Below are positions 35,878-44,515 of a stretch of 64,000 nucleotides of DNA, one piece after another. The stretch's first letter is position 1; every line of letters starts with the position of its first letter. The position numbers and the translations under genes are program-made. Origin of the DNA: Sphingobacterium sp. UT-1RO-CII-1. GTDB taxonomy: Bacteria > Bacteroidota > Bacteroidia > Sphingobacteriales > Sphingobacteriaceae. The stretch lies in the NCBI RefSeq assembly GCF_026711005.1, contig NZ_JAPPVJ010000003.1:310001-374000 (forward strand). The letters are read 5' to 3'. The notes under the pieces are model-generated. The model was not told the DNA's origin and did no database searches. It saw only the letters and a list, made by a program, of their open reading frames with translations.

Positions 35878-38800
35878 TTAAAAGGTGATTTTACCACCAA
35901 TGATTAACATAGTAGGAATAGTATATGCACTATTTTGTAAACCAGTTCGTTCTGGTAATTTAATCATGCTATTAGTAATATATCCTAGATTTTGTCCAGT
36001 CGCAGTTAACGTTAAACTTGAAATCTTCGCCTTATTAATCCATTCTTTTGGCACTGTATAACTCAGCGAAACTTCACGAAATGCTAAATAATCTGCTTTT
36101 TTCCAAAACATATCACTTGGACGATCAAAGTTTTTGGCATTTAACTGGTCTGCCCAAACGTAGCGGGGATACTTCGCTGTAGGATTATCAAGTGTCCAAG
36201 TATCGTTCACTAATGTAGTGGCATTAAACTCTCCTTGAAAAAAACCAAGAGACCACATCTGCATTTGATCCATCTGAATATGTCCTAACGCAAAATCAAG
36301 TCTAGTAAACAAGGAAAGTCCTTTATAACTCAATGTAGTATTTATCCCTCCTGTCCAATTCGGCAACTGATTACCTAATTTCACTCGATCATCCTGATTA
36401 ATAACACCGTCTCCATTAATATCCTCCCACATCGCATCACCAAGCTGTGTTGGCAAATATCCTGATAAACCCTGTTCATCGATGATTTGTTGACTAGCTA
36501 CTCTTTTCCCAATTGCACCACCATAATATACTTCTCCGGCCGCATCGTCTCTCACATTATAATTAGCAAGATCATGTTCATTACGAATAATATCATTCAT
36601 GCGAAAGCCATACACATCTCCCCACTCCATTCCTTCCTGATAGCCTCCGACCCATATCAATGCTCCACTAGCAGGATCATATACTTGCGTCCCCCCCTGT
36701 CTGTTACGTTCATTTCCGTTAAACGGTAACTTAACTATCTTGTTACGAACATAAGCAGCATTTGCATTCACCGTCCATGTAAAATCTCCATTTTGCAAAA
36801 TTCTGTACCCTAGTTCAAACTCAACGCCACGATTACGCATAGTTCCGTTATTCGTACGAATAGAACCTATACCAGAAGAGCTTGGGAGCTCAATATTGGT
36901 AAGTTTATCTGATGTAATTCTATTGTAATAAGCCGTCGAAATATTTAATCTATTATTTAATAGCCCAATATCTACCCCGATCTCTGTTGTATTTGTTTTC
37001 TCCCATTGCAATGTTGGCAAAATGGGGTTAGAGAATAAGAATCCACGAGTTTGGTCATATGCATTCTGCACATTATAACTACCTTGCACCTCATAAATAC
37101 CAATAGCATTATTAGTTCCGATGCCAATATTTCCATTTTTACCCCAACTAGCACGAAGCTTAAGAAAATCTAACCACGGTGCACTGTCTCTTATAAAATC
37201 TTCTTTTGTCGCTACCCATCCAACTGAAGCTGCAGGAAAAAAGCCCCATCTATTATCAGAACTCAAACGAGAAGCACCATCTTGTCGAAAAGTAAATGAG
37301 GCTAAATATTTATCAGCAAAATCATAATTAACACGTGCAAATTGCGAAATAATGCGATCGTTAGTATGACTTGAAGAAGCACCTCTAGTCGGATTATCCG
37401 AAGTATTAGTTGTCAAACCAAGAGACATAAAATCATCTGTAGGAGCTAAAGCACCCGATGCTCCAAGTGAACGATAATAGGAATCATAAAACTCTGCTCC
37501 TAACAACCCATTAACATTATGATATCCGAATGATCTATCATAATTTAAAATCACATTATATGTTTGTCGAATATCACGTCCAAAGCTTGCAGAGCTACTT
37601 CGCTGTCTGTTCCATCCTGCGTCAGGATTAGTATAGCTTAAAAAGTTTGTTCTAAAATCACGATTAAATGATTCATAATAGCCTTCCTCATAATAAAGCA
37701 CACCGTTCATTCGTAAACTCAGTTCAGGCATTAAATTAATTGTCACAGCCTGGTTTAATGTAAACTTATCCGTGTGATTACGGCGAATATATTTATCAAT
37801 ATTAACCAATGGGTTGCCGTCGCTAGCGTCACGTCCTAAAATCCAATCACCTGTAATGGGACTACGGCTTCTTAAAGTTGGTGGTGCAGAAATCATTCGC
37901 CCCCAATAATTTGCTTCTCCGTTTGTCAACGATTGATCGCGCCAATTTGCACGAGTAAAATTTATCCTAGACTCTGACTTTATCCAATCCTTTATTTTGT
38001 AATCAGCATTTACTGCAAAATTATATCTACGGTAAAATGTTTCCAAAGACAATCCTTTCTCATCATATAAGCCTATATTACTATAGTAAGTGGCTTTATC
38101 ATTTCCTCCAGAAAAAGATAAATTATAATCCTGCGATGGTGCTGAAGAGTGAAAGGCAACATCACGATAACTAAAATCTTCATAAATGAGATCATAATAT
38201 TCTCCGCTAGGATCATAATTACCAGCCGCATTAGTCGGAATAACATCTTTCATCGTTTTCCATCCTTGATTAAGTAAAAACCGATTCTGATCGTCCAACC
38301 GCATTAAGCTCCATCTAGCTTCATTCGCATAATTTCCATCCAATGGTGTTATGCCATCTGCCGCAAAATAAGCATTCCCAGTACCCCTTGGACCAGGAGA
38401 TCCTAAAGTTGTATTAGGAAGTGTACCCGAATTTATAGCCCCTACAGCACCTAGGCGATTCCACTTCACATAGTCTCCAGCCTCCAAAAAATCGTAGGGT
38501 ATATTTAAGTAGTTTATACCACGATTTGCCTTAAATGCTAATTCAGAACGTCCTTCTTTCCCACCTTTTGTTGTCACTATAATCACTCCATTACTAGCTC
38601 TTGCACCATATATTGCAGTAGCAGCAGCATCTTTCTGAACATCTATACGCTCTATCTCTTCTGGATTGATATCGGAAAGAGAAGAACGGACTTGACCATC
38701 TACCAAAATTAAAGGACTTCCCGAACCATCAAAGTGGGTTCCTCCACGTAAAGTAATACCTCCAATTGCCCCAGGACGCCCCGAACCTGTAGATATACGG

Positions 38801-39258
38801 ACTCCTGGAATTGTCCCAGCTAAAGCCTGAACAGGATTAGCACGCATACCACTTTCTAACACTTTACTATCTAATGTAGAAACAGAAGCTGTCGCTTTTG
38901 TACGTTTCACAATACCGTACCCCATAACTACAACTTCTTCCAAAGCTGTATTTTCAAAATCTAAAACTATCTGAAGAGTCTCTAATTCATCTAATACAAC
39001 TTCCTTAGCCAAATAGCCAACAGAAGTAAAAATAACTTTATCCCCCTTCTTCCCTCGCAAAGTAAACTTTCCTTCCTTATCGGTAGAAGTAGAAAAACTT
39101 AATGTACTATTTGTAACACTAACATCCGACAATGGAAGCCCGTCTTGTCCTAGCACTTCCCCTCTAATTGTACTCTGTGCATACAATGCTATGTGCAGAA
39201 TACTGAATAAAAGAACTATTAAAGTCTTTTTCTGAATTATAAAACTAAATCTTGTCAT
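35878..39258 (-). CDS. nanO: SusC/RagA family TonB-linked outer membrane transporter of the nan locus
   Basis: An 1,126-residue TonB-dependent barrel. The signal peptide is TLIVLLFSILHIALYAQ; a carboxypeptidase-D-like domain follows (STIRGEVLGQDGLPLSDVSV), then a TonB-box-like EEVVVMGYG, and the plug (VQALAGTIPGVRISTGSG, IEKVD-type motif PEEIERIDVQKDAAATAIYG, then ARASNGVIIVTTKGGK). The barrel ends MLIIGGKITF. The frame is open upstream to 39315, but MTRFSFIIQKKTL at 39258 gives a normal signal peptide. By context it imports sialic acid with the SusD partner 20 nt downstream. No STN domain is present, so control is by the adjacent FadR-type regulator and not by FecIR signalling. Confidence 0.94.
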   Translation of the reverse strand: MTRFSFIIQKKTLIVLLFSILHIALYAQSTIRGEVLGQDGLPLSDVSVTNSTLSFSTSTDKEGKFTLRGKKGDKVIFTSVGYLAKEVVLDELETLQIVLDFENTALEEVVVMGYGIVKRTKATASVSTLDSKVLESGMRANPVQALAGTIPGVRISTGSGRPGAIGGITLRGGTHFDGSGSPLILVDGQVRSSLSDINPEEIERIDVQKDAAATAIYGARASNGVIIVTTKGGKEGRSELAFKANRGINYLNIPYDFLEAGDYVKWNRLGAVGAINSGTLPNTTLGSPGPRGTGNAYFAADGITPLDGNYANEARWSLMRLDDQNRFLLNQGWKTMKDVIPTNAAGNYDPSGEYYDLIYEDFSYRDVAFHSSAPSQDYNLSFSGGNDKATYYSNIGLYDEKGLSLETFYRRYNFAVNADYKIKDWIKSESRINFTRANWRDQSLTNGEANYWGRMISAPPTLRSRSPITGDWILGRDASDGNPLVNIDKYIRRNHTDKFTLNQAVTINLMPELSLRMNGVLYYEEGYYESFNRDFRTNFLSYTNPDAGWNRQRSSSASFGRDIRQTYNVILNYDRSFGYHNVNGLLGAEFYDSYYRSLGASGALAPTDDFMSLGLTTNTSDNPTRGASSSHTNDRIISQFARVNYDFADKYLASFTFRQDGASRLSSDNRWGFFPAASVGWVATKEDFIRDSAPWLDFLKLRASWGKNGNIGIGTNNAIGIYEVQGSYNVQNAYDQTRGFLFSNPILPTLQWEKTNTTEIGVDIGLLNNRLNISTAYYNRITSDKLTNIELPSSSGIGSIRTNNGTMRNRGVEFELGYRILQNGDFTWTVNANAAYVRNKIVKLPFNGNERNRQGGTQVYDPASGALIWVGGYQEGMEWGDVYGFRMNDIIRNEHDLANYNVRDDAAGEVYYGGAIGKRVASQQIIDEQGLSGYLPTQLGDAMWEDINGDGVINQDDRVKLGNQLPNWTGGINTTLSYKGLSLFTRLDFALGHIQMDQMQMWSLGFFQGEFNATTLVNDTWTLDNPTAKYPRYVWADQLNAKNFDRPSDMFWKKADYLAFREVSLSYTVPKEWINKAKISSLTLTATGQNLGYITNSMIKLPERTGLQNSAYTIPTMLIIGGKITF

Positions 39259-39276
39259 AAAATATGGTTTAATAAA

Positions 39277-39299
39277 ATTATTATGTCGTACATAATAAT
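39277..39299. promoter_or_regulatory. operator-like palindrome 1 in the susC-fadR divergent gap
   Basis: ATTATTATGT and ACATAATAAT are perfect 10-nt arms with a 3-nt centre (CGT). The core TGT-CGT-ACA matches the GT-N3-AC rule for FadR-subfamily GntR operators. It overlaps the expected transcription start for susC. Confidence 0.65.
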
Positions 39300-39301
39300 A
39301 C

Positions 39302-39332
39302 CAAATGTATAACATAATATCTGAAATACAAA
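39302..39332 (-). promoter_or_regulatory. candidate Bacteroidota promoter for the nan operon
   Basis: On the minus strand, TTTG (39329-39332) and TACATTTG (39302-39309) are separated by 19 nt, the pattern expected for the Bacteroidota housekeeping sigma factor. A start near 39296 would give a leader of about 38 nt before susC. Confidence 0.65.
39305..39315. promoter_or_regulatory. operator-like palindrome 2 overlapping the nan -7 box
   Basis: ATGTATAACAT is an imperfect second copy of the GT-N3-AC palindrome. Its centre is 22 bp from that of palindrome 1, about two helical turns, so two dimers would sit on the same face. It covers part of the -7 element. Confidence 0.5.
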
Positions 39333-39375
39333 TATTTTATATATAATTGTTCAATTAATAAACGAGGTAAAGAAA

Positions 39376-40107
39376 ATGGATAACAAGAATAAGGTAGGAG
39401 ATATTACTAAGTTGGGAAACGTTGATACATCTAGCTTAGTAGATAAAGTAGAAGAAAGAATAGTGACCTTCATTCAAGAAACAGAAATGAAAGTTGGAGA
39501 TATACTCCCAAAAGAATTAGATTTAGCAGAAAGCTTAGGTGTAAGTCGCACAGTTATTAGGGAAGCTCTATTACGATTAAAAACTGTAGGGCTTATAGAG
39601 TCAAAAAAACACAAGGGATCTGTTCTTACTAACCCAGATGTATTAGGCTCATTCAGAAGAATATTTCATCCATCATTATTAGATAACAATACATTAAAAG
39701 ATCTCTTTGAAATGCGTTTAGCATTAGAAGTCGGAATGGCAGATTTTATCATCAATAAAATTACAGACCAAGATATTAAAGAATTGGAAGAAATTTCTAA
39801 TTCAATTGCATCAGGTGATACTGCCTTTCCTTGGAACATTGATGACGAGATTAGATTTCATGGAAAGCTATATCAGATATCAGAAAACAAAATGTTATTG
39901 GAGCTTCAACAATTATTACTTCCTATTTTTCAATATGTACATAATAGTGGTTTCTTAGAACACAGCATAAATAGTTCAGAATTTGTAACACATAAAGAAT
40001 TAGTCGATGTTTTAAAAAAACGAGATGCTGATGCATATAGAAGAGCAATTAGAACACATTTGAATAATCATTTTTTACGTATTTTCAATAATGACAAACC
40101 CTTATAA
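39376..40107 (+). CDS. FadR/GntR family transcriptional regulator with FCD domain, probable nan regulator
   Basis: A 243-residue regulator. The N-terminal winged helix (about 20-90) has DILPKELDLAESLGVSRTVI, REALLRLKTVGLIESKKHKG, then SVL. The all-helical FCD ligand-binding domain follows (about 100-235), with FEMRLALEVGMADF, ISENKMLLELQQ and the late His-containing segment THLNNHFLRIF. FCD domains often bind metal plus a carboxylate or sugar acid. E. coli NanR is of this family and responds to Neu5Ac, so sialic acid is the likely effector here. It is divergent from susC, with a palindromic operator pair between, and has a GAGG-like ribosome site 10 nt before its ATG. Confidence 0.93.
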   Translation: MDNKNKVGDITKLGNVDTSSLVDKVEERIVTFIQETEMKVGDILPKELDLAESLGVSRTVIREALLRLKTVGLIESKKHKGSVLTNPDVLGSFRRIFHPSLLDNNTLKDLFEMRLALEVGMADFIINKITDQDIKELEEISNSIASGDTAFPWNIDDEIRFHGKLYQISENKMLLELQQLLLPIFQYVHNSGFLEHSINSSEFVTHKELVDVLKKRDADAYRRAIRTHLNNHFLRIFNNDKPL

Positions 40108-40111
40108 AAAA

Positions 40112-41140
40112 TCAAAAAACATCACCTACAAACTCCTCATCACTTAATGTGCCGATGAAAGAAATGATATCAACTTTTTCCTGCTCGGTCATAGGAATTC
40201 TGTTCCCATTCTCTTTCAAAATAGGATCCAGATTAGTAGCGTCCAAAACACCTTCATCAAGATAGTCCAAAACAGCCCGTAATGTTAAAAATTGCCCAAA
40301 ACTACCATAAGGAGCAGTATAAAAAGCATTCCGCAAAGAAGGCACCCTAAAGCTCATCATATCATTAGGATCACCCGTTACACGTGCACGTCCAGCTTCT
40401 TCTGTACTCGGGTTGATAGGAAATCCAATATTTCTAAAACTCTGATCTGTAAATAATTCTGTACTATGACAACTTCCACATTTCAGCTGGAAAATACGAT
40501 AGCCCCTCTCTTCGCTATCGGTAAACAAAAGCTCCTCTCCTCTTTTTACCTTATCGTACTTACTATCTGCCGAAACCAGCATATACTGATATTGCGAAAT
40601 GCTTCTATAAATTCTATCAGCCGTAATATTTTCATCACCAAAAGCCTTTCTAAACAATTCCCTATATATACTTTCTTCTTTTAGTTTATTAATAACTTCT
40701 ACGATCGAAGAATTCATTTCTTCATGGGTAATGATAGGTACTAAGGTTTGCCTTTCCAATTGGCGAATATTTCCATCCCAATTGTAAGCCTTCATAAATG
40801 CTAAATTCTGAATAGATGGTGTATTTCGAAGTCCGACCCTACTGTAAATCCCTATAGCTTGTTCATTATTATCCGCAAAAGCATGTGCTTTATTATGGCA
40901 ACTCGCACAGGATATCGTATTATTTCCACTAAATTTCTTTTCATGAAACAGCTTTTCACCTAGTTCTACCCCATATTTTGTCGGCATATTCTCGATGACA
41001 AACGGGTTGAATTCAGGAAAACCATCAGGGATATTCAAAGCTAACTCATGATTATCATCAGGCACTATCTCTACTTGATCTTCTTTATTACATGAAAATA
41101 AAAATAGTACCAAAAATAATTTAACAAACAACCTATTCAT
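40112..41140 (-). CDS. di-haem cytochrome c peroxidase/MauG superfamily, MbnH-like lipoprotein
   Basis: A 342-residue secreted di-haem protein. The lipobox LFLFSC has Cys at 17. Two CXXCH haem c sites are present: C78-A-S-C81-H82 and C221-G-S-C224-H225. Other family tracts are FHEKKFSGNNTISCASCHNK, VGLRNTPSIQNLAFM and FRVPSLRNAFYTAPYGSFG. The family includes classical peroxidases, MauG and MbnH; MbnH oxidises a tryptophan of its partner MbnP to kynurenine to create a copper site. The upstream neighbour here is an MbnP-like protein, so an MbnH-type role is more likely than peroxide removal. It is the last gene of the copper-type operon and is convergent with the nan regulator. Confidence 0.9.
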   Translation of the reverse strand: MNRLFVKLFLVLFLFSCNKEDQVEIVPDDNHELALNIPDGFPEFNPFVIENMPTKYGVELGEKLFHEKKFSGNNTISCASCHNKAHAFADNNEQAIGIYSRVGLRNTPSIQNLAFMKAYNWDGNIRQLERQTLVPIITHEEMNSSIVEVINKLKEESIYRELFRKAFGDENITADRIYRSISQYQYMLVSADSKYDKVKRGEELLFTDSEERGYRIFQLKCGSCHSTELFTDQSFRNIGFPINPSTEEAGRARVTGDPNDMMSFRVPSLRNAFYTAPYGSFGQFLTLRAVLDYLDEGVLDATNLDPILKENGNRIPMTEQEKVDIISFIGTLSDEEFVGDVF

Positions 41141-41206
41141 CTGAATAAAATATAATTCAAGAATAGCCGCCCATACTTAAAGGAAGGGGCGGCTAAACTA
41201 CATCCT

Positions 41207-42082
41207 TTAGTTATTTACTGCCTCGATAGAAAACATGCCTGAAATATCATTCTCACCGTTTCCTCCCAAATTGTCCACAAACTTCATCATTTCCACCGCA
41301 GTATGAACATTAGGCGTCGCATTATCTGCATCGCCCCTGCCCGAAGACAAAGTAATCGTATGCACTTTACCGCTTAATAACTTATCAAAGTCCGCTTTAA
41401 TCATAATTTTAGGTGCAATCTTACCTACCATAGCATGCTGAGGCAATGTCAAAACCACATCCCTATAAGCATCTACTCCTGGAACATAAGAACTTGGGTC
41501 ATTTCTATTGCCATCTAATGTGCTTCCAGTATGTATAGACAGCTCTTTATTATCTATCTCATAGAAACCTTCTATCTTCGTAAAACGATATCCTGTTCCC
41601 CACTCCCACATCATCTTCGTGTCATTAGCTCCAGCTTCAGCATAAAACCCAGGAAATTTCACCTCATCCAATGTATTCAAACCCTGTTTAACACCTAGAC
41701 CAAACTTGATCTGCTTATATTCACCTGCAGGGATATTTGTCATGACATAATCTAGAGTCTGCGGCTTAGCCTGATTTATGACAGTCGCACCTTTATCTAA
41801 ATCGTTAATATGATAAGGAATCTCTCCTCCATCCGCCTTAATCAACCGGATATTACTAATCACATACTTTACTTCGGAAAATCGGTGTTCTTGGCCTTTT
41901 GCAGACGTATTCACCGATGCTAAAGAAGAAGATGCATCGCCCAAAATAATAGTCTCATCCTTAAAGGTATTATTAAAACTCAATGTTAACTGATTCGCGA
42001 CAGGACTATCACTATCCTTACTACACGATATAAACGAGATAAAAAATAGGCCTAAAAAAAAGTATGGATTCAATATTTTCAT
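41207..42082 (-). CDS. MbnP family copper-binding-type lipoprotein
   Basis: A 291-residue lipoprotein (lipobox FISFISC, Cys20) matching the MbnP family. The opening beta-strand QLTLSFNNTFKDETIILGDA leads to FSEVKYVISNIRLIKADGGE, then the conserved KFGLGVKQGLN tract and the tryptophan-rich MMWEWGTGYRFTKIEGFY (W159, W161). In methanobactin loci one MbnP tryptophan is converted to kynurenine by the di-haem MbnH and takes part in copper binding. The MauG/MbnH-like gene follows 66 nt downstream, an arrangement also widespread outside methanobactin producers. No methanobactin precursor is visible here. Confidence 0.85.
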   Translation of the reverse strand: MKILNPYFFLGLFFISFISCSKDSDSPVANQLTLSFNNTFKDETIILGDASSSLASVNTSAKGQEHRFSEVKYVISNIRLIKADGGEIPYHINDLDKGATVINQAKPQTLDYVMTNIPAGEYKQIKFGLGVKQGLNTLDEVKFPGFYAEAGANDTKMMWEWGTGYRFTKIEGFYEIDNKELSIHTGSTLDGNRNDPSSYVPGVDAYRDVVLTLPQHAMVGKIAPKIMIKADFDKLLSGKVHTITLSSGRGDADNATPNVHTAVEMMKFVDNLGGNGENDISGMFSIEAVNN

Positions 42083-42150
42083 GATATAAAATTTTATAGT
42101 TTATTTAATAATTTGCGTATTGTTATTCGTTGCTTTTAGCATAAAAAACA

Positions 42151-42516
42151 TCAGCCGATAGGCGGTGGTACAATCACCTCCCTAAAAGGATCTTCGTAGC
42201 AAATATCCTGATAAACAGGAGCATTACTACCAATATCAATTATTAAATCACGCACTTCAAATTCTATAATCGGAACCGTCATTAGGTCTACTTTCGAATA
42301 TACAGTAGACGGCACCGAACCCTTCTCTTCCGTGTTCTTTAGTTGCTTCCTTAAGAAACATGCTCCGTGGCAATGCATCATAGGCTCATCTTTGTTTACA
42401 CAAAAAGCAGCTTCAATTTCTTTCTGGTTCAATTTAAAATGAAGCACAATAATAGCCTGTTGAAAACCGATCAACAGTGATAATATCATTAACAAAGAAA
42501 TCAATAGCCTTTTCAT
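42151..42516 (-). CDS. small Cys/His-rich membrane-anchored protein, first paralogue (121 aa)
   Basis: A 121-residue protein with one N-terminal hydrophobic helix (LLISLLMILSLLIGFQQAIIV), probably a signal anchor, and a short exposed domain. The notable motif is C39-x8-HCHGAC (H48, C49, H50, C53) followed by FLRKQL, a likely soft-metal site. The C-terminus ends VPPPIG. I have the impression of a common Bacteroidota family of unknown function with a CHGxCxLxKQL motif, but no name. It lies 4 nt before the OprC-like receptor gene's stop partner (the receptor ends at 42521), so it is in the same operon. A second copy lies at 45666-46034. Confidence 0.72.
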   Translation of the reverse strand: MKRLLISLLMILSLLIGFQQAIIVLHFKLNQKEIEAAFCVNKDEPMMHCHGACFLRKQLKNTEEKGSVPSTVYSKVDLMTVPIIEFEVRDLIIDIGSNAPVYQDICYEDPFREVIVPPPIG

Positions 42517-42520
42517 TTTT

Positions 42521-44512
42521 TTAAAAAGAAAGCTTCATAGAAGTAAAAATATTACGCCCCATTCGTGGTATACTTCCCCAATCTGCATAGGTACTGTAAT
42601 ATTCATTAAATAAATTTTCAGCTCCAACCTGTAACATCGCCTTATAACCTCTAAAACTAAACATATAACCCGCCGAAACATTCCAAAGGGTATATGCAGG
42701 CGTTAAATCTTCCCCATATTCCGGACTATAGTTTTCTTGAGAAAAATCACCGTTAACTGAGGTTTGAGCCGAAAATCTACCATACATAAAATGTAAAGAA
42801 GTCTGATAACTCAACGGACGTATAAAAGGTAGATTTCCCCCTTTATCATCAGTCGAGCGAGCATAAGTCAAAGTCCCTTTCCAATGTAAATTTTGCAATA
42901 AATCATAATTCGCATTTAGCGCTAGGTTAAACAATCGAGCATATCGTAAAGAAGTATAACCTTTAACACCTACAGATTGATAATTCATCGGACTTCCCAA
43001 ACTTAAAATTTGCCCGACTATATAGTTTTCTATGTGAAAATAATTCACCTTAGCTCCTATCCCTGCTCGATCAGTTTTATACCCCACCCCAGCGTTCATC
43101 TCATACGAAACTTCATTCTTCAAGTCAGGATTTCCTATATAATCATAGCGATCAAAACTATTATAAATATAATACCCGTACCCTTCTGATACCGAAGGTG
43201 CCCGATGCCCATATCCTCCTCCAATAGAAAAATCAAATTGATCTATGTTTAATTCATATCCCGCAAACAAACTTGGAAGCATCCTATCTTTTTGTTGAGA
43301 GGCTCCTGGATGAAAAATCCAATTAAACTCAATATATTTAGAACGATTGTAATTCCAACCTAGCGATCCCCCAAAATTAAAACGGCTGTTAGTCGAAGCA
43401 TCCCATGCGTTTTTCATAGAAACACCCGTAAAACGTGTCGTCACCCAGGGCCAAGTATAAGCAAACATTGTTTTTTTTTCTCTATCCTGTGGATACATAG
43501 TCATTTCTGCTATAGAGACATTTTCGTACATATTCAACTGTAGCTCTGAACTATAATTTCCCTTCTTTAGATTTACCTGCGAAAGCAATCCATAAGTCGT
43601 ACTCCACCCAGGCATATCCATGTGCACCAAATTCTCCGGACGTTTCGTATCATCCATATAATGTTCTATCGCATTAAAATAAAACTTAGTATCCCACACC
43701 TTTAACAAGCCTTCTTCAAATAACCGCTTATAGGCAGCTGACGTAATAATCGCACGGGAAAGCCATAAATCCATAGGTAAAGCTGGAAACCCAACATCCT
43801 TTGCCTTATCATATATAGCATCAACTCGAACTGACGACAAATCATCAATTTTATAAGCTAAACCCATAGACGTATTAAACTTATTATACTGTGAATGCCT
43901 AACCTCGTTATTCTTCCCATCCGAATAATTCCCCGCATTACGAAAAGAAACACTCCCATCAGCTACAAACTTAGCCCCCGAATAAGACAAACTCCCTAAA
44001 TTAAAAAACTGCTTATTATTAAATTCAAAACCACTCTCATATACACCAGACCATTGTTTATCCAAAGCAAAAGGTGTACTTTTTCTTTTCATATCAATGC
44101 TTCCTGCTACAGTAGCACCATGCATACTCCCTTCCTGCCCCGAAGTAATTTCAATAGTCGATAAGTTATTTGTCTCAACATAAGAAGTCACAGGATCCAT
44201 CTTATCTGTACAGGCACCAAAAATATGCATACCATCAATCGTAATGGTAGATCGTTCAATAGCCATATTGTTCAGCAACGGCTCCCAAGCGTAGGCACCT
44301 CTTTTAATAAAACTTATATTATCTGAAGAAGCTAAAAACTCATCCACTGACACTGCCATTTTTAAATCGGTTTCAATCTTTCGCTTAGCCTTTGCTGTTA
44401 TTTCTACTTTTTCAATATTTCTTATACTATCCCTTTTTATACCTACCTCCTGCGCATGTGTGTGCAGCACTCCCAAAACTACAAGCCCCAAAAACGTATT
44501 AATCGTCTTCAT
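42521..44512 (-). CDS. TonB-dependent receptor, OprC/NosA-like copper importer
   Basis: A 663-residue TonB-dependent outer-membrane receptor with signal peptide (FLGLVVLGVLHTHAQ), TonB-box-like VEITAKAK, and plug (LLNNMAIERSTITIDGMHIF, then IEITSGQEGSMHGATVAG). The plug has GACTDKMDP, i.e. C101-x3-M105, the CxxxM signature by which OprC of Pseudomonas binds copper. A possible second pair is HMDM at residues 297-300, which could play the role of the OprC His/Met pair; this alignment is by eye. The barrel ends NIFTSMKLSF. Unlike SusC proteins it has no carboxypeptidase-like domain and no SusD partner. It stands between the YtkA-like lipoprotein and small Cys/His genes with 3-4 nt gaps. Confidence 0.88.
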   Translation of the reverse strand: MKTINTFLGLVVLGVLHTHAQEVGIKRDSIRNIEKVEITAKAKRKIETDLKMAVSVDEFLASSDNISFIKRGAYAWEPLLNNMAIERSTITIDGMHIFGACTDKMDPVTSYVETNNLSTIEITSGQEGSMHGATVAGSIDMKRKSTPFALDKQWSGVYESGFEFNNKQFFNLGSLSYSGAKFVADGSVSFRNAGNYSDGKNNEVRHSQYNKFNTSMGLAYKIDDLSSVRVDAIYDKAKDVGFPALPMDLWLSRAIITSAAYKRLFEEGLLKVWDTKFYFNAIEHYMDDTKRPENLVHMDMPGWSTTYGLLSQVNLKKGNYSSELQLNMYENVSIAEMTMYPQDREKKTMFAYTWPWVTTRFTGVSMKNAWDASTNSRFNFGGSLGWNYNRSKYIEFNWIFHPGASQQKDRMLPSLFAGYELNIDQFDFSIGGGYGHRAPSVSEGYGYYIYNSFDRYDYIGNPDLKNEVSYEMNAGVGYKTDRAGIGAKVNYFHIENYIVGQILSLGSPMNYQSVGVKGYTSLRYARLFNLALNANYDLLQNLHWKGTLTYARSTDDKGGNLPFIRPLSYQTSLHFMYGRFSAQTSVNGDFSQENYSPEYGEDLTPAYTLWNVSAGYMFSFRGYKAMLQVGAENLFNEYYSTYADWGSIPRMGRNIFTSMKLSF

Positions 44513-44515
44513 ACT

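Noticed and set aside
39259..39315. Extension of the nan susC start upstream to 39315
   Set aside because: It would place the operator palindrome and promoter inside the coding region and precede a normal signal peptide by 19 odd residues.
40112..41140. Simple assignment as a peroxide-detoxifying cytochrome c peroxidase
   Set aside because: The di-haem family is correct, but the MbnP-like neighbour makes a protein-modifying MauG/MbnH-type role more likely. The peroxidase function is kept only as an alternative.
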